Assembly (NCBI GenBank): GCA_019648995.1
Contig: BLXT01001347.1
Coordinates: forward strand, 476,098 to 508,693
Length of the DNA stretch: 32,596 nt
DNA from: Plakobranchus ocellatus
Lineage: Eukaryota; Mollusca; Gastropoda; Plakobranchidae
Direction of reading: 5' to 3'
Part shown: piece after piece, positions 1 to 11,100 of the stretch
How the letters are laid out: each line of letters begins with the position of its first letter
Numbering within the stretch: position 1 is the first letter of the stretch
The notes under the pieces: generated by a model
Seen by the model: only the letters and a program-made list of their open reading frames with translations
The model's database searches: none
What the model was told of the DNA's origin: nothing
Position numbers and translations under genes: made by a program

Positions 1-186
1 TTTTATATTCCAAACGATATATTATGAATGACTTGACACTTTGAATACCAATTAATACGCTTTTTTACCATTGCAATGTAACTTTTGTATTTGTTGGGAT
101 ATATCAATTAAAAGATGAAAATAAATTAATGCACTAATGTAAATAAAAGTCAGTTTTCTACTTGGGAAAACAATTGTAAGTGTTTA

Positions 187-505
187 CATGCCGGCTCTAC
201 TTCATGCGTAAACTATTGTAACTCAGTCTTACCATAGTATTCGCGTGGACTGGCACTTGAAAATTTATTGTAACTCGAGATACAATAGTTTACGTGTGAT
301 CTTTTATATGACAAAATATTGTAACTCAGATAATTAGCATATTATGTAATAATAATGAAAAATAAAGACATAGACTATTAGCCCTTGTTATGTGGACGTT
401 TATGTGTAAAAATCAAACTGGTGTCGTCAGAATAAAAGAAACTGTGAAGTTTTTTTTGTCTCCTGTAAAATTTGCAAAACACGAGTTACCATAGTTTATG
501 TGGCG
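187..505. repeat. Cluster of inverted short repeats (foldback-like)
   Basis: The 18-mer CGTAAACTATTGTAACTC (207-224) recurs in whole or part in both orientations: ATTGTAACTC at 267-276 and 318-327, and the reverse form GAG(A/T)TAC(A/C)ATAGTTTA at 277-292 and 483-498. Positions 266-287 form a near-perfect palindrome centred on CTCGAG. The outer copies are flanked by GC-rich GCCGGC and GGCGGCCC, so the block may be a decayed foldback transposon. No target duplication was seen. Confidence 0.5.
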
Positions 506-1394
506 GCCCTCGAATTGGTAAGGCTTTGCTAGATAACATTCTTTAATGTTAACACAATAGGCTTTTCTTTGAGCAGCAAAAGGAAGATTGTTATTATCAT
601 CCTTATCATAATCTCAATAACACACAACCAGACAAAAACACTGCACACTTATTGAGGTAAAAATATCAATATAAATAAAAACCATTACTTGCTAGTTGTT
701 TCATTCTTATTTTCTTTTATTTTAAAGTAAGCATTGTTTCCATTAGTATGTCACACAACTTAGCCAGTTCTATTATTATTAATTACCAGTTTGTACAATT
801 GATCTTATTTTGACCATCATAATCGTTCATTTTATTTGATCACAGAAATGGAAAAAATTTTACTATTTTTTTTAAACAAACTTTCAGACTTACACCATTA
901 ATCCATCTTCCTAGACTGTGTGCAGAATGATTTTCCCCGCCTGTTCCTTACTGTGTGGAGAATTTATTAAGGTGAATGCAATAATTGTCTACACAGAAAG
1001 CCAATTTGTCCAATATCATTGTAATAAACATAATCTTCTTAAACAATATTGAGTATCATTTTTATCTTTATAGTGTTAAACAACATGTTTATGATCATCA
1101 TTGTCCTTAATAAATCGATCAGTTAATAATCCGTCATTATTATCATCACCAACACTAGCATTAGCTGCAAGAAATTTTAGGTAATGATTATTGACATAAA
1201 ATACCAACACTGTGGTTGAATCTATTTTAATGAAAGTCATGGAAAATTATGCATGCTGTGTCACTGGTAATTACACTTTGAATCAAATTGTTTGTATGAT
1301 TCTCTACAGATGAATGTGACATCGTAAAATGAATAATACTGTCACCCAACTTTAGGAAAAGGTTCTCAAATTATTTTTTCTTTTATTAAACAGA
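506..1394. other. Non-coding AT-rich stretch
   Basis: No open frame, RNA gene or repeat stands out. The sequence is AT-rich with scattered short homopolymers. It may be intron or intergenic DNA upstream of the decayed coding block. Confidence 0.5.
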
Positions 1395-2325
1395 CCATGA
1401 ATCCTCTAAGTAGCATCATGAGAATGGTACAGCTTGCTCAGCAGCATATGGCTATAGAGACAGCGGCTAACATGTTGGCCAAAGAGTATGATAGTGCCAG
1501 ATGTCCAACACCACACAACCAAACCGAGAATGAAGCTGAAACAAGTTTGCTTGACATTTCTTTAACTGAACTTCTACCTGTTACTGGTCTAGACAACTAC
1601 ATTTAAACTAATGAACCAAACTTAGCAAATGATGTTGACAGCTTTAATTGGTATCTACCATCTGTTAGCACCAAAGGTAATATCTTTACTAATGGCAATC
1701 TTGTAACCAATTACCTTCAACATCTAATAATATTGTCCCTTCAACTGCTGTTGTCAATATTCTGCAGCCACCATTATCTGTTTCAATTGTTAGGCAACAA
1801 GAAATCGCCTATGATGGAAAAAATGATCTTGATGAAGACATTGCTTTAACAGCAGTCTGTGTGCACATAGAACAACTTGTGCATTCTGTTCGTCAAGACG
1901 ACAATACACCAACAATCAATGTGGAGGATGAACAGCATGGGCATTCTCTTAGACAATCTCCCATCAAGTTATTGAAAACAATGTACAGATTGGACACTGA
2001 CGACCACATCGAGAATGTCCCAACAGACAATGACTACAATGACCAACTTGCTCATTGTGATGATCAAGATAATGTCCCAACAGCCAATGACTACAATGAC
2101 CAATTTGCTCATTGTGATGATCAAGATAATGTCTCAACAGTCATTGGTAGCCATGAACAGCCTGGACTGTTCACTTCTGCTGATGACAATATTGTTTCAA
2201 CAGTTGTCTTTCAAGAGGGCTGCCAATAAAGTTGTTTACTTGGACCACACATTTTTCAAAGACTATTCTGATGTCTGTGGACTAAAAAGTATCATGCCAG
2301 GAAGGAAGGCTGGTGAGGCATAAGT
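1395..2325 (+). pseudogene. Decayed protein-coding-like sequence with 57-bp in-frame repeat
   Basis: A good splice-acceptor-like ttttattaaacag ends at 1394. It is followed by an ATG-led frame (1397-1606: MNPLSSIMRMVQLAQQ...) and then by a second frame open from 1693 to the stop at 2229 (178 codons). The latter is rich in Asp, Gln, Asn and His and includes TDNDYNDQLAHCDDQD. Composition stays protein-like across the frame change, so this looks like one gene in at least two pieces rather than chance. A third short frame to 2323 (FFKDYSDVCGLKSIM) may be its tail. I do not recognise the family. It could be a transposon-derived protein, a decayed host exon, or a rapidly evolving gene whose introns I cannot place. 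Confidence 0.35.
2014..2148 (+). repeat. 57-bp tandem repeat, two full copies plus a degraded third
   Basis: The units begin at 2014, 2071 and 2128, each opening with AATGTC(C/T)CAACAG. A 57-bp unit equals 19 codons (NVPTDNDYNDQLAHCDDQD), so the repeat keeps the frame of the open sequence around it. The first two copies differ at only a few bases. The third diverges after about 15 bases. Confidence 0.85.
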
Positions 2326-3678
2326 GTGCAATATTCAATGCCTTCAGTATACACCAGAGGGCCACATTCATTTCAAGCTTGTCCATAAAGAAGACTGGGC
2401 CGAATTGATTGTTTGAGAAATTCTACTCTCATTGACAAACAGCCACGGCCATTGTTTTCAAGTCTAAGATGATTCACAGCTGTAAAATTGAAACATTTAT
2501 AAGAGCTAAAAGCAGTAATCCCTAACAGACATCCACAGCTTTTATGATTCACTTCCTCACAAGTAGGCAGTTCACACCGAATGGAGTCTCAAATTCGAGT
2601 AAGATTTTTACATTAATGTGCAAAATGCCAATATCTAATCTGTCATTAATCCCACAATGTACATTTCTGATATAAAATATAATTTCAAATTGATAAATGT
2701 TTCAAGTGGTTTACATTTTATTTCTTTGTCTGCTGGATAATGATGATTTTTATAACAACATGCGGGGAATTAATTAAACATACAAATTATGTAACATTGG
2801 TACATGATTCTATGAATTATGTTATTGTTCTTCATCTATTATTTTTTAATTTAACAAAAAATTTGAACTCCAAAAGTGTTCTTTGTTTTTAAGTACATAG
2901 ATTGTGACATTTTAGAACTATTTTTCATGACACTGAGAACTGTGTGATAGATGACTTGAATAAACAAGCTAACCATTAATTTTGCTTTGTGATTTCCTTG
3001 CATAATAGTGTAAAGAATAACAAATTAGGTTTTTGTTGGACGGTAATCATGCATCGCTCTAAGCAGATATATGTTGGTAATCACTTTATGATCTGTGTTA
3101 AGCGATAATCTTGCACTGCGCCAAGTGTGCAAGGGTTGACATATTTGTCAGAACTAAATGTGTATGCGCCATAAATAATTAAAAGTGTTAAAATGCTATT
3201 TTTTTTTTAAATTCACAATTACTAGAAAAGTGGAGAGAAGTAGCCTGAAACAGTCTTTAGGTCAAATGGTAGTATTATTAAAAGTTATTCAGTTTTTCTC
3301 AAATGTACCAAGCTCGCACATGCATAGTTAGAAACGTTATCCTTTTTAATCTTTTCCATAGTACTTTTGTACTAAAAGTTCTCGAAAGTGTTAAACTCAA
3401 GACTGATCATGCAGTAGTTTTGAGGACCTCTTCCATCTCATAGGGCTAATCACAAAAACCTTGCGAGCACTAGCACCAGAATTTTTTTAACCCAATCTAG
3501 GCTCACATCTGCTTTGGATTTGGTCTCAATCTGTGCAGTAAACTTTTGTTTCATTTTTTATGAAATTGTTAGGGAATTGGGCGAGAATTGTTCAACTTAT
3601 CAAAAATTAAAGGAAGTCTATCCTATACAGCTGTTTGTTGCTGGTAGTTGCACTTTCTCAAGATAATTGTCTGACAAT
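2326..3678. other. Non-coding stretch
   Basis: No sustained reading frame is present. Sequence around 3030-3150 has a slightly higher GC content (gcatcgctctaagcag, gcactgcgccaag), and a short piece could be a transposon end, but no matching partner end was found. Confidence 0.45.
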
Positions 3679-3790
3679 GGCTGCAAGAAAAACAAACATT
3701 TTTGAAATATTTAAAGACTTGAATGACTCTAGCAGCTCTGAATACCGTCTTTTAGGGAATGAGGATCCAGATTATGTTGTAGACTAAAGC
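3679..3790 (+). pseudogene. Small ORF remnant, possibly transposase N-terminus
   Basis: An ATG at 3679 opens MAARKTNIFEIFKDLNDS, then SSSEYRLLGNEDPDYVVD and a stop. Coding-like acidic sequence (DDSDDELSSF) continues after the stop, and Lys-rich fragments follow in other frames to about 4070. Acidic, serine-rich N-termini of this kind are common in piggyBac-type transposases, but no catalytic region is present, so the family assignment is only a suggestion. Confidence 0.25.
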
Positions 3791-4079
3791 CCCGGTGATG
3801 ATTCTGACGATGAGTTGAGCAGTTTTAGATCAAGATCGAGATAAAGTTTCTAGAATCAGGTCATCAGGGGACCTAGTGAAGCAGCTAGATCTACACGTGT
3901 AGGAAAGTGTTGTAGGTCTAATAGAGTAGATGACGAAATTTTTTGCAAAACAAACACTAAAAAGCAACAAAGAGCTTAAGAGTCTTTTTTATCAAACTCA
4001 TTGGACAACTGACACAAAATCAAAAACTTTTGGTGAATACAAATTTACACCCTTTTTCAAAGAACTATAACAAAAAATG

Positions 4080-5021
4080 CATTTCTTTTTTTGCATCTTT
4101 TTATACTTATTTAGATCCCTGTGATGTGTAGGAACGGTGTCAATATCACATTAGGAAGTATCTTTTCCAATTTTTTAAAATATCCCATACAACCCCAGTC
4201 CCTTGTGCATGTAGACCCATAAAAGCTCAGTCTTCAGTGAGTTAATGTGCTATGGAGGCAATTTCCCGAAAATTCTTACATGGGTAATAATAAGACAATA
4301 GTCCCTTGTTTAAAATTCAAACCACCACAACAATCAACAGTGTGAGTCTATATGTATGATTTTTATTAATAGAACATTAAAGGTGCAAATAATCCCAAGT
4401 GTTTAGTGCTATCTGGATAAATAAATAAAATGCATTTGCTTTTCAAGCATGCTTTGGAAAGTGTGAAAAGCAGCTACATGAATCTGCCTTTGGGAAACTT
4501 TCTTGAAAAGATCTGCAAACTGAGCAAGATTGGGAAGGGAATATTGAAAAATAATGCAGTCTCTAATTGTTTTCATGGCAGAGCTTGTGTCATTTGAAAA
4601 GGAAGTATTAAGCTTTATATGGCCATAGTTTGACAGAGCATGGTTCTACTTATTCGAATCTCATATTTTCAAATGGACTTTCTTGACACAAAATGCCCCA
4701 AAATCAATTCACTTGTGGACATAAAATCTTTGAACACACTTTAAAAAAAAAAAAAAGAGAACAGCATTGTTAAGATTCAAGATTGCTTTGTTTTCTCTTC
4801 GAGCACCAAAGACAAGTTGTCTCTCTTCAATAGAAAGATGCTAGAAATTAAAATAATATATAACAACAAACTATGCAATTTTAAGTCAGTTTAATTTTGT
4901 ATTATTAAGAATTTAAGAATGTGACATCAGGGTTTTGTTTTTAAATTAGTTTTGTGGATGTGGTGTGAATTATGTTCAAGGTTAATTTGCAGGAAAATTT
5001 TCATGTGTCTTTTTTCTTCAG
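4080..5021. other. Non-coding stretch before the first nucleoside hydrolase exon
   Basis: This is presumed intron. No match to the expected DxDxGxDDA exon was seen in any frame. There is a run of A at 4742-4755. The splice acceptor for the exon at 5022 lies at its end. Confidence 0.5.
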
Positions 5022-5150
5022 GCAATTTTTTTGGCAGCTTCAAGACCTGACCTAGAACTTACAGCTATCAGCTGTGTGGCAGGGCAAGTATCTGTGCTGA
5101 ATGCTTGCGAGAATGCTCTTCGAGTTCTGAAAGCATGTGGGAGGGAAGAT
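5022..5150 (+). CDS. Nucleoside hydrolase, first exon in window
   Basis: This exon encodes 43 residues in phase 0, from AIFLAASRPD to KACGRED. It is flanked by a pyrimidine-rich acceptor (ttcttcag) and a strong donor (gtaagt). It corresponds to the helix after the aspartate motif and the strand ending in the family's GN pair. Here that pair reads GQ (residue 22 of the partial protein). NALRVL is the usual family sequence further along. The exon starts in the middle of the fold, so at least one coding exon must precede it. Confidence 0.92.
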
Positions 5151-8100
5151 GTAAGTTAAATAATGCTTATATATCTCATGCAATATTAAGTTAGATTGAT
5201 TAATTATTGATATACCCAGTCCATCATTAAGCGGTCATCTCAGGTTTTCTGTTGATTCATTCTCTCTCATAGGCCATTATCACATGCTTAAGCAAATTTG
5301 AACAAAGGTAAAAAAACCATTAAAAATATAACTGAGTATATGAGGAAAAACTTTTAAAGGAATCTGTACAAAGCCTCAGATATTTCTAAAGACACCGAGT
5401 TCCTTTGGATATTTCTCAACTAAAAAAAAACTACAGTAGAATACTCCCTGTCATTTCATATACTGGCATCTTAAAATAGTGGTTTGTTAAGAGATCTATT
5501 TGATTTAAAATTGTATATGTGTCAAGGGATACAAGTCTGTTTTTATTGAGCCCTTCATGTGTGAACAATAGCTGAAATAGACTAAATCCCAACCTAGAAG
5601 CCATTTTCCAATTCCAATTTCCATAATTAATATCAATATCAGTCTTACCTACATGAAAATCTTGATTAATAGTCATTTATAAAAATTATGAAAAAAATTT
5701 TGCACACAAAAATTTTGATAAGGAGCATGTTAATTCATTAAACCATTACCAGCAATAGCTGCACCTGTTAACATGACTTAATGAGTAGTACTGGGTGCAT
5801 TTGTGTTAGCTGACCTATATGTGGAAATGGCTGATCTGTGAGCCTGATTTCTCTGTGATACTGTTAGCTCTAACTGTGTACAGCACTGGATGCTGCCAGT
5901 TGTCATCAAAGGTGCTTTGTAAATAAATTTTGTACTCTTAGAGTTTGAATTATTGACCGGCCTAATATTTGGACTTGTCCAAATACTCCTGTGGTCATGT
6001 AATGTATGATTACATTTTTATGAATTTCCTTTCCAGTTTAGCCCTTAAAAACGGAAAATGCGGAGGAAATGTAAATATACTGATCGTGTTGTTGGTTTGC
6101 TAGGAAAATAAACTTAGAGTAAGGAGAACAAAAAGGACCTAAAGGCTTAAAATTTAACAATCAAAAAATCATTCTCTCAATAATCTAAGCTTGACTTAAG
6201 GAACTAGCTGTTTCATAAAGGTCACTCAGTGAGATCTTTACTGGATGCTTAGGATACCAGTAATTGTTTGTTAACTTTTGTAATCCAAAAAATCATTGTA
6301 TGCTGAATAAACTACAAAAACAAAGAGCAAGGGAAAGTTTCAAAAAAACATTATTTTAAAACTTTTTATAATCTTTGAAAAATCAAGCCCCACCACCAAC
6401 ACACTAACCTGACAGAGGACCAGAAAGTTTGAGATCATTTTGTTTTGGACTAGATATTCACAAAAACGAAAACAAATCTTTGATGTGTAGACAAAAATTT
6501 TGAGACATTAAAAAGCATAATGGTTTTGGAAAGGCTGAATTCTTTAGAAGAGGATTTTAGTAGAAGTAAAAAATGTATACAAATACTGCACTCACAGAAA
6601 CAGATTAATAAGTTTAAGGATCTTGAAGATGCAATGGTGGTTGCAGGAAATGAAATAAATAGAGTGAAAGAGTAAAACCACCAACTCAAACTCATAAAAA
6701 CAAATAACACAACACAGAGTATAAGTTTCGCTCTTAAGGCTTTATCAAGTAAAAAAAATGATGATCACAAAGAAAATGCCATAGATACTTACTAGTGAAA
6801 CGAGCATGACATAAAATTTTGTAATACATGTGGCACAAATGACACTTTATATGAACTTAGTCTTTAAAAATATTCTCACAGGGGAGAGTTATGAACAATT
6901 ATTCTTCATCAAAGACAAATTTTAATCTTAGAAAAAATTTAAGGAAGACTGAAAACACTATTTAAATAGGCATATATTGAAAAAATCTCAAAGACACATG
7001 TATTATAGTTGTGAACATAAACTATATATAAGAAACAAGCTCTCCTTAAAAAGGGGATATATTCTTTGTAATAAGACCAACAAATTAGATGTGGTAGGCC
7101 TATGTCTAGGGAAGTCATAAATGTTTTTAAGCCTTCATATAGTTTCAAACAAATTTTTTACACTAATTAAAACACAAAAACAAAAAAAGTTCCGAAACAG
7201 AACTCCAATCTCTGCAATTGAAATTTTGAGCAATATACAACTTTGTAATTTTGTTAACTTTTGGTTAGATGTGTAGCATTAAGCAAGTATTTTAGAGTCA
7301 CAAAGAAATAAGATGATTTTGATAAGTGAACTGCTTTGGAGAAAGGATTTTATCATTTTGTACTTTTTTTTCCTTCTCACCAGATTAAAAGCTGACTCTT
7401 GTCCCATACTTTGATTGGGGTTCATATATTGAGCATTTTGAAATTCTTATTAATAAGGAGCTTTTGGTATTAAAATGAGACTTGTGGTTTTTTTTCTCCT
7501 TAAAATAATGCAAAATGCATTGAAGTGGATTGTATAGATTTAAAGGTGTAAGAGATTCAAGGTATCAAATTTATATACTTTTTACAATAATTTAAATAAA
7601 AATTAAAAAAGAAGATCTCCACCTCTGTTTTATTGATTATTCTAAGGCTTTTCACAAAGTAAGATATGTAGAGCTGTTTCATATACTATGATCGATGGGA
7701 AAGATCTGAAAGTACATGTAATTAGAAATTTATATTGGGATCAGACTGCATCTGTAAGAATTGAAGGAGAACATAGTGATTTCAAACCCATTAAAAGAAG
7801 TGTGAGGCAGGGATATGTAATGTCTCCTGATCTTTTTAACCAATATAGTGAAATAATCTTAAGGAATCTTGATGGTATTTCAGGCTTCGAAATAAATGGA
7901 GAGAATCTTAATAATCTCAGATATGCAGATGATACAGTTTTAATAGCAGAATCTGGCAAACAACTCCAAAAACTTCTGATACTGTAGTTTTAGAGAGCAA
8001 AAGAATGGGCCTGTATTTGAATGTAAAGAAAATGGAATGTATGGTCATCTCAAAAAAATCCTCTAACCCCAAGTGCAATCTCGTTAGCAAAGGCGAAAAA

Positions 8101-11100
8101 AATCAGTTACGAAATCGAAATATCTAGGCACCTGATAACATCAGATGGCAGATGCACAAGTGAAGTAAGTAAAAGAATAGCCATGGCCAAAGATACATTC
8201 CAAAAAATGAAACCAAAACTGGCAAATAGAAACATAAGTATGGCAACCAAAATAAGAGTAATTAAAACATATGTATGGTCAGTACTTTTGTATGGTAGTG
8301 AGTGTTGGACAATAAACAAAGAAATAGAGAAAAAACTAGAAGCAGTAGAGATGTGGTTTATCAGAAGAATGATGAGGATATCATGGACAGAAAAAAGTCA
8401 AATGAATTGGTTCTGAAAGAGGCTTATCTCGAGCGATCATTAATTAAAACCATAAGACAGAGGCAACTACAATCTTTAGGCCGTATTTGCCGGCATAAGG
8501 GTTTAGAACACTTAGTAATAACTGGAAAGATTGAAGGCAAACGCAGTAGAGGTAGACAGAGAATAACTTTTATTGAAAATCTTAGTCATGGGCAATAGGC
8601 AAGGGTAGCAATAACAACTTTATAAGGTTAACTGAGAATAAGTATCAGTGGAGGAACATGATTTCCAATGTCTGTTCGACACAAAGTACCTGAAGATGAT
8701 GATGAAAATAATGAAATAGGTAATGTTGACTGCTGTCTGATTTCTTCATATTGTCATGTTGCCTTCCAGGTACATGTTTGCAGAGGAGCTGAGAAATCAT
8801 TGCTAGGTCTTTTTGGTAAATCGGAAAATTTGCCAGGGATTGCATGGACAAGGAAGATGGATGGTCATGTACAGGCAGAGCATTCTGTGTCTTCACTCAT
8901 TCGCTGTGTCAATGAAAATCCAGGTCTGTTTTTAAGACCATTTCTCACTTTTCTCCTTTTTTTTTTTATAATAGTCAATGTTAAAATTTTGTAATCATGT
9001 AATAGAAATAGGGTAAAATTAAATGGTCAAAAACAAAAATCTGAAAAATAGTGTTTGTTAAAGATTCTTGTGTTCCGTTTTTGAAAAATAAAATAAATTT
9101 ATTAATTTTTCCTTGAATAAACTCACACACTAAACTGTTTTCTATATATGATATGAATGTTGGCAGGTGAAATATCTCTGGTGTGTCTCGGCCCTCTAAC
9201 AAATCTTGCACTTGCTCTGAGGCTAGACCCACTCATTGCTACAAATCTACGAGAACTCATCATTGTTGGGGGCAATATTGAAGGTAGATCCGTACATTGC
9301 TTTTATCATCAGTGTGAACTCCATTTGTAACAACCAAAGATTCTCTTGCCAAGATTCTCAACAGATTAATGTAAATTAACCTCTTGAGAAGGAGGTAAAA
9401 AGAAATATTACCATGGTAAAAAGGAATTACAATATCTAGACCCTGATCTAATTTTAAATGAAGGTATATTTTTGACCCAAGTCTCAAGTATGATTTTGAT
9501 ATAAAGCAGAAAACAAACAAGACCAAAACTATATTTTAGAGAATGTGAGCCTCATCTGTTAATCAGAATACGAACCTGATGCTTTTAATTGGCAAAGAAA
9601 ATACAATAGAAGTGGACAATATTTTTGAAAGCCTTCAGGTTTTTTTTTTTACTTTTTCTTGCTTTAAAATAGTCATTTATTTTCTCATTTTGCTCGGTTT
9701 TTTTTTTCTTCTTTTATATGTCCTAAATGCTTGAAAAGGTTCTTTTAATTTTTCTGGACATAATAAGTACAATATGAAAGGGTTTTTACAAAAGTGTGGA
9801 TTAGGCAATGAAATCCAGAGGTTAGAAAAATAGTTAGCACTTATACAAAAAGACATTGTCTTCCTCACTGGCGTTATGTAGAACAGGAATTTTTCTCTAT
9901 TATAGACATAAAACATGCAGCCCTTTTGATATCAGTATTACACAGCACAATGAGTTCAAGAATTCAGATTGGTTTTTGTGCATGTAGTCTGTTATCTGAG
10001 ACTATTATGCCCTCATCAGGCCAGGGCTTGGTGATGGCTGAATTGTTCCCTGCAGATCAAGCCATTACAGTGCATACCTGATATATCGAAATTGAAAGTT
10101 CTAGTCAAGCTATGTCGATATAAGCGTAGGCCCACACTGGAAGCGACGCGACATGTCATGGCTAACTTGACAGACTGATGTCGCAGTTACTGTGTGCTAC
10201 CCATCGACAAGTTAGCCTGATAATTTGTGTAACAAGACTGGCCTCGTGGTTCGCACGGCAACGGTCAGTAGAATTATGCGTGGTCACGATGGCAGCCCCC
10301 TTTCCCTTATCCGACAGAGCCAGTGACGTAAGACCAGGCTGTAAAACGCAAAGGATAGCTCCGACGCTCCAAAAAGTTGCCGACTTGATGTGCGCTCGCA
10401 TCAAAGAAAGAGAGTATTTCAAAACATGTATTGTTGGACACGTGAACTGCTGCCTCCAGTGTGGGCCTACGCTAAGAGAAGGTTGATATTAAAGAAACCT
10501 TTTTGAGAGAAGTTTTGTTTGTTGACAGAGGTGAGTTTTATTAGGTTGGTATGGTTTTTGTATGATAGCCAGTGAACAACAAGGTGATCTCAGGCTTTTA
10601 GGCTCTCATTCAGGCCAGGGCTCTGGTGGCAGCGCTCAAACCTGTGAAAGAAGTTCCCAGCAGATCTCAGGGCAGACTCACAAACCACTGCATCACGATG
10701 CCCTCATGTATTTAATTACAGAATGATTTATTTTGCATATAATGGAAAGCAGCTACATATTGCAGCTATTTCTCTTGGGTTAGAAAATAGATAAAATGAG
10801 CCCTCCTTCCTTTTCATTCAAGTGTTTGGCCCTTAAAAAACTCCAGTTGAGTTAAATTAAATTTGTGTCAACCCTCCCTGTCAGCCTATCCCATTCATTA
10901 TCTACACCTTTTTGAATAGTATTAGTCAAATGGAATGATTTTTTTTCACTGCATAAAGCTGGTCTATCAGAAGGCTGATTGATGCGGGTTTTGTGTGACA
11001 CATACACAGATACATGTGCACAATCCTTCCCGTTTCCACCCTTTCGTAAGGAGGCTTAGGGCTTAGTAATATAAGCCTACATCATTGCATCATTTTCACT

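Noticed and set aside
3001-3150. piggyBac-like end (GCAAGGGTTGA) to pair with the ORF remnant at 3679
   Set aside because: No matching opposite end or intact TTAA pair was found, so the element cannot be delimited.
1-5021. Missing first exon of the nucleoside hydrolase within the window
   Set aside because: I looked for a Asp-Asp-Ala codon run preceded by Asp-x-Asp in any plus frame and saw none.
5225-5275. Further SINE family A copy (GGTCATCTCAGG... GATTCATTC)
   Set aside because: Only about 12 bases agree with the core and neither head nor tail is visible.
8645-9232. Minus-strand open frames at 8645-8896 and 8981-9232
   Set aside because: They are antisense to well-supported nucleoside hydrolase exons with correct splice sites on the plus strand.
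10178-10486. Open frames inside MITE copy 1, with counterparts in copy 2 at 30187-30453
   Set aside because: They are repeated only because the element is repeated. They run into the inverted repeat and carry no transposase motif.
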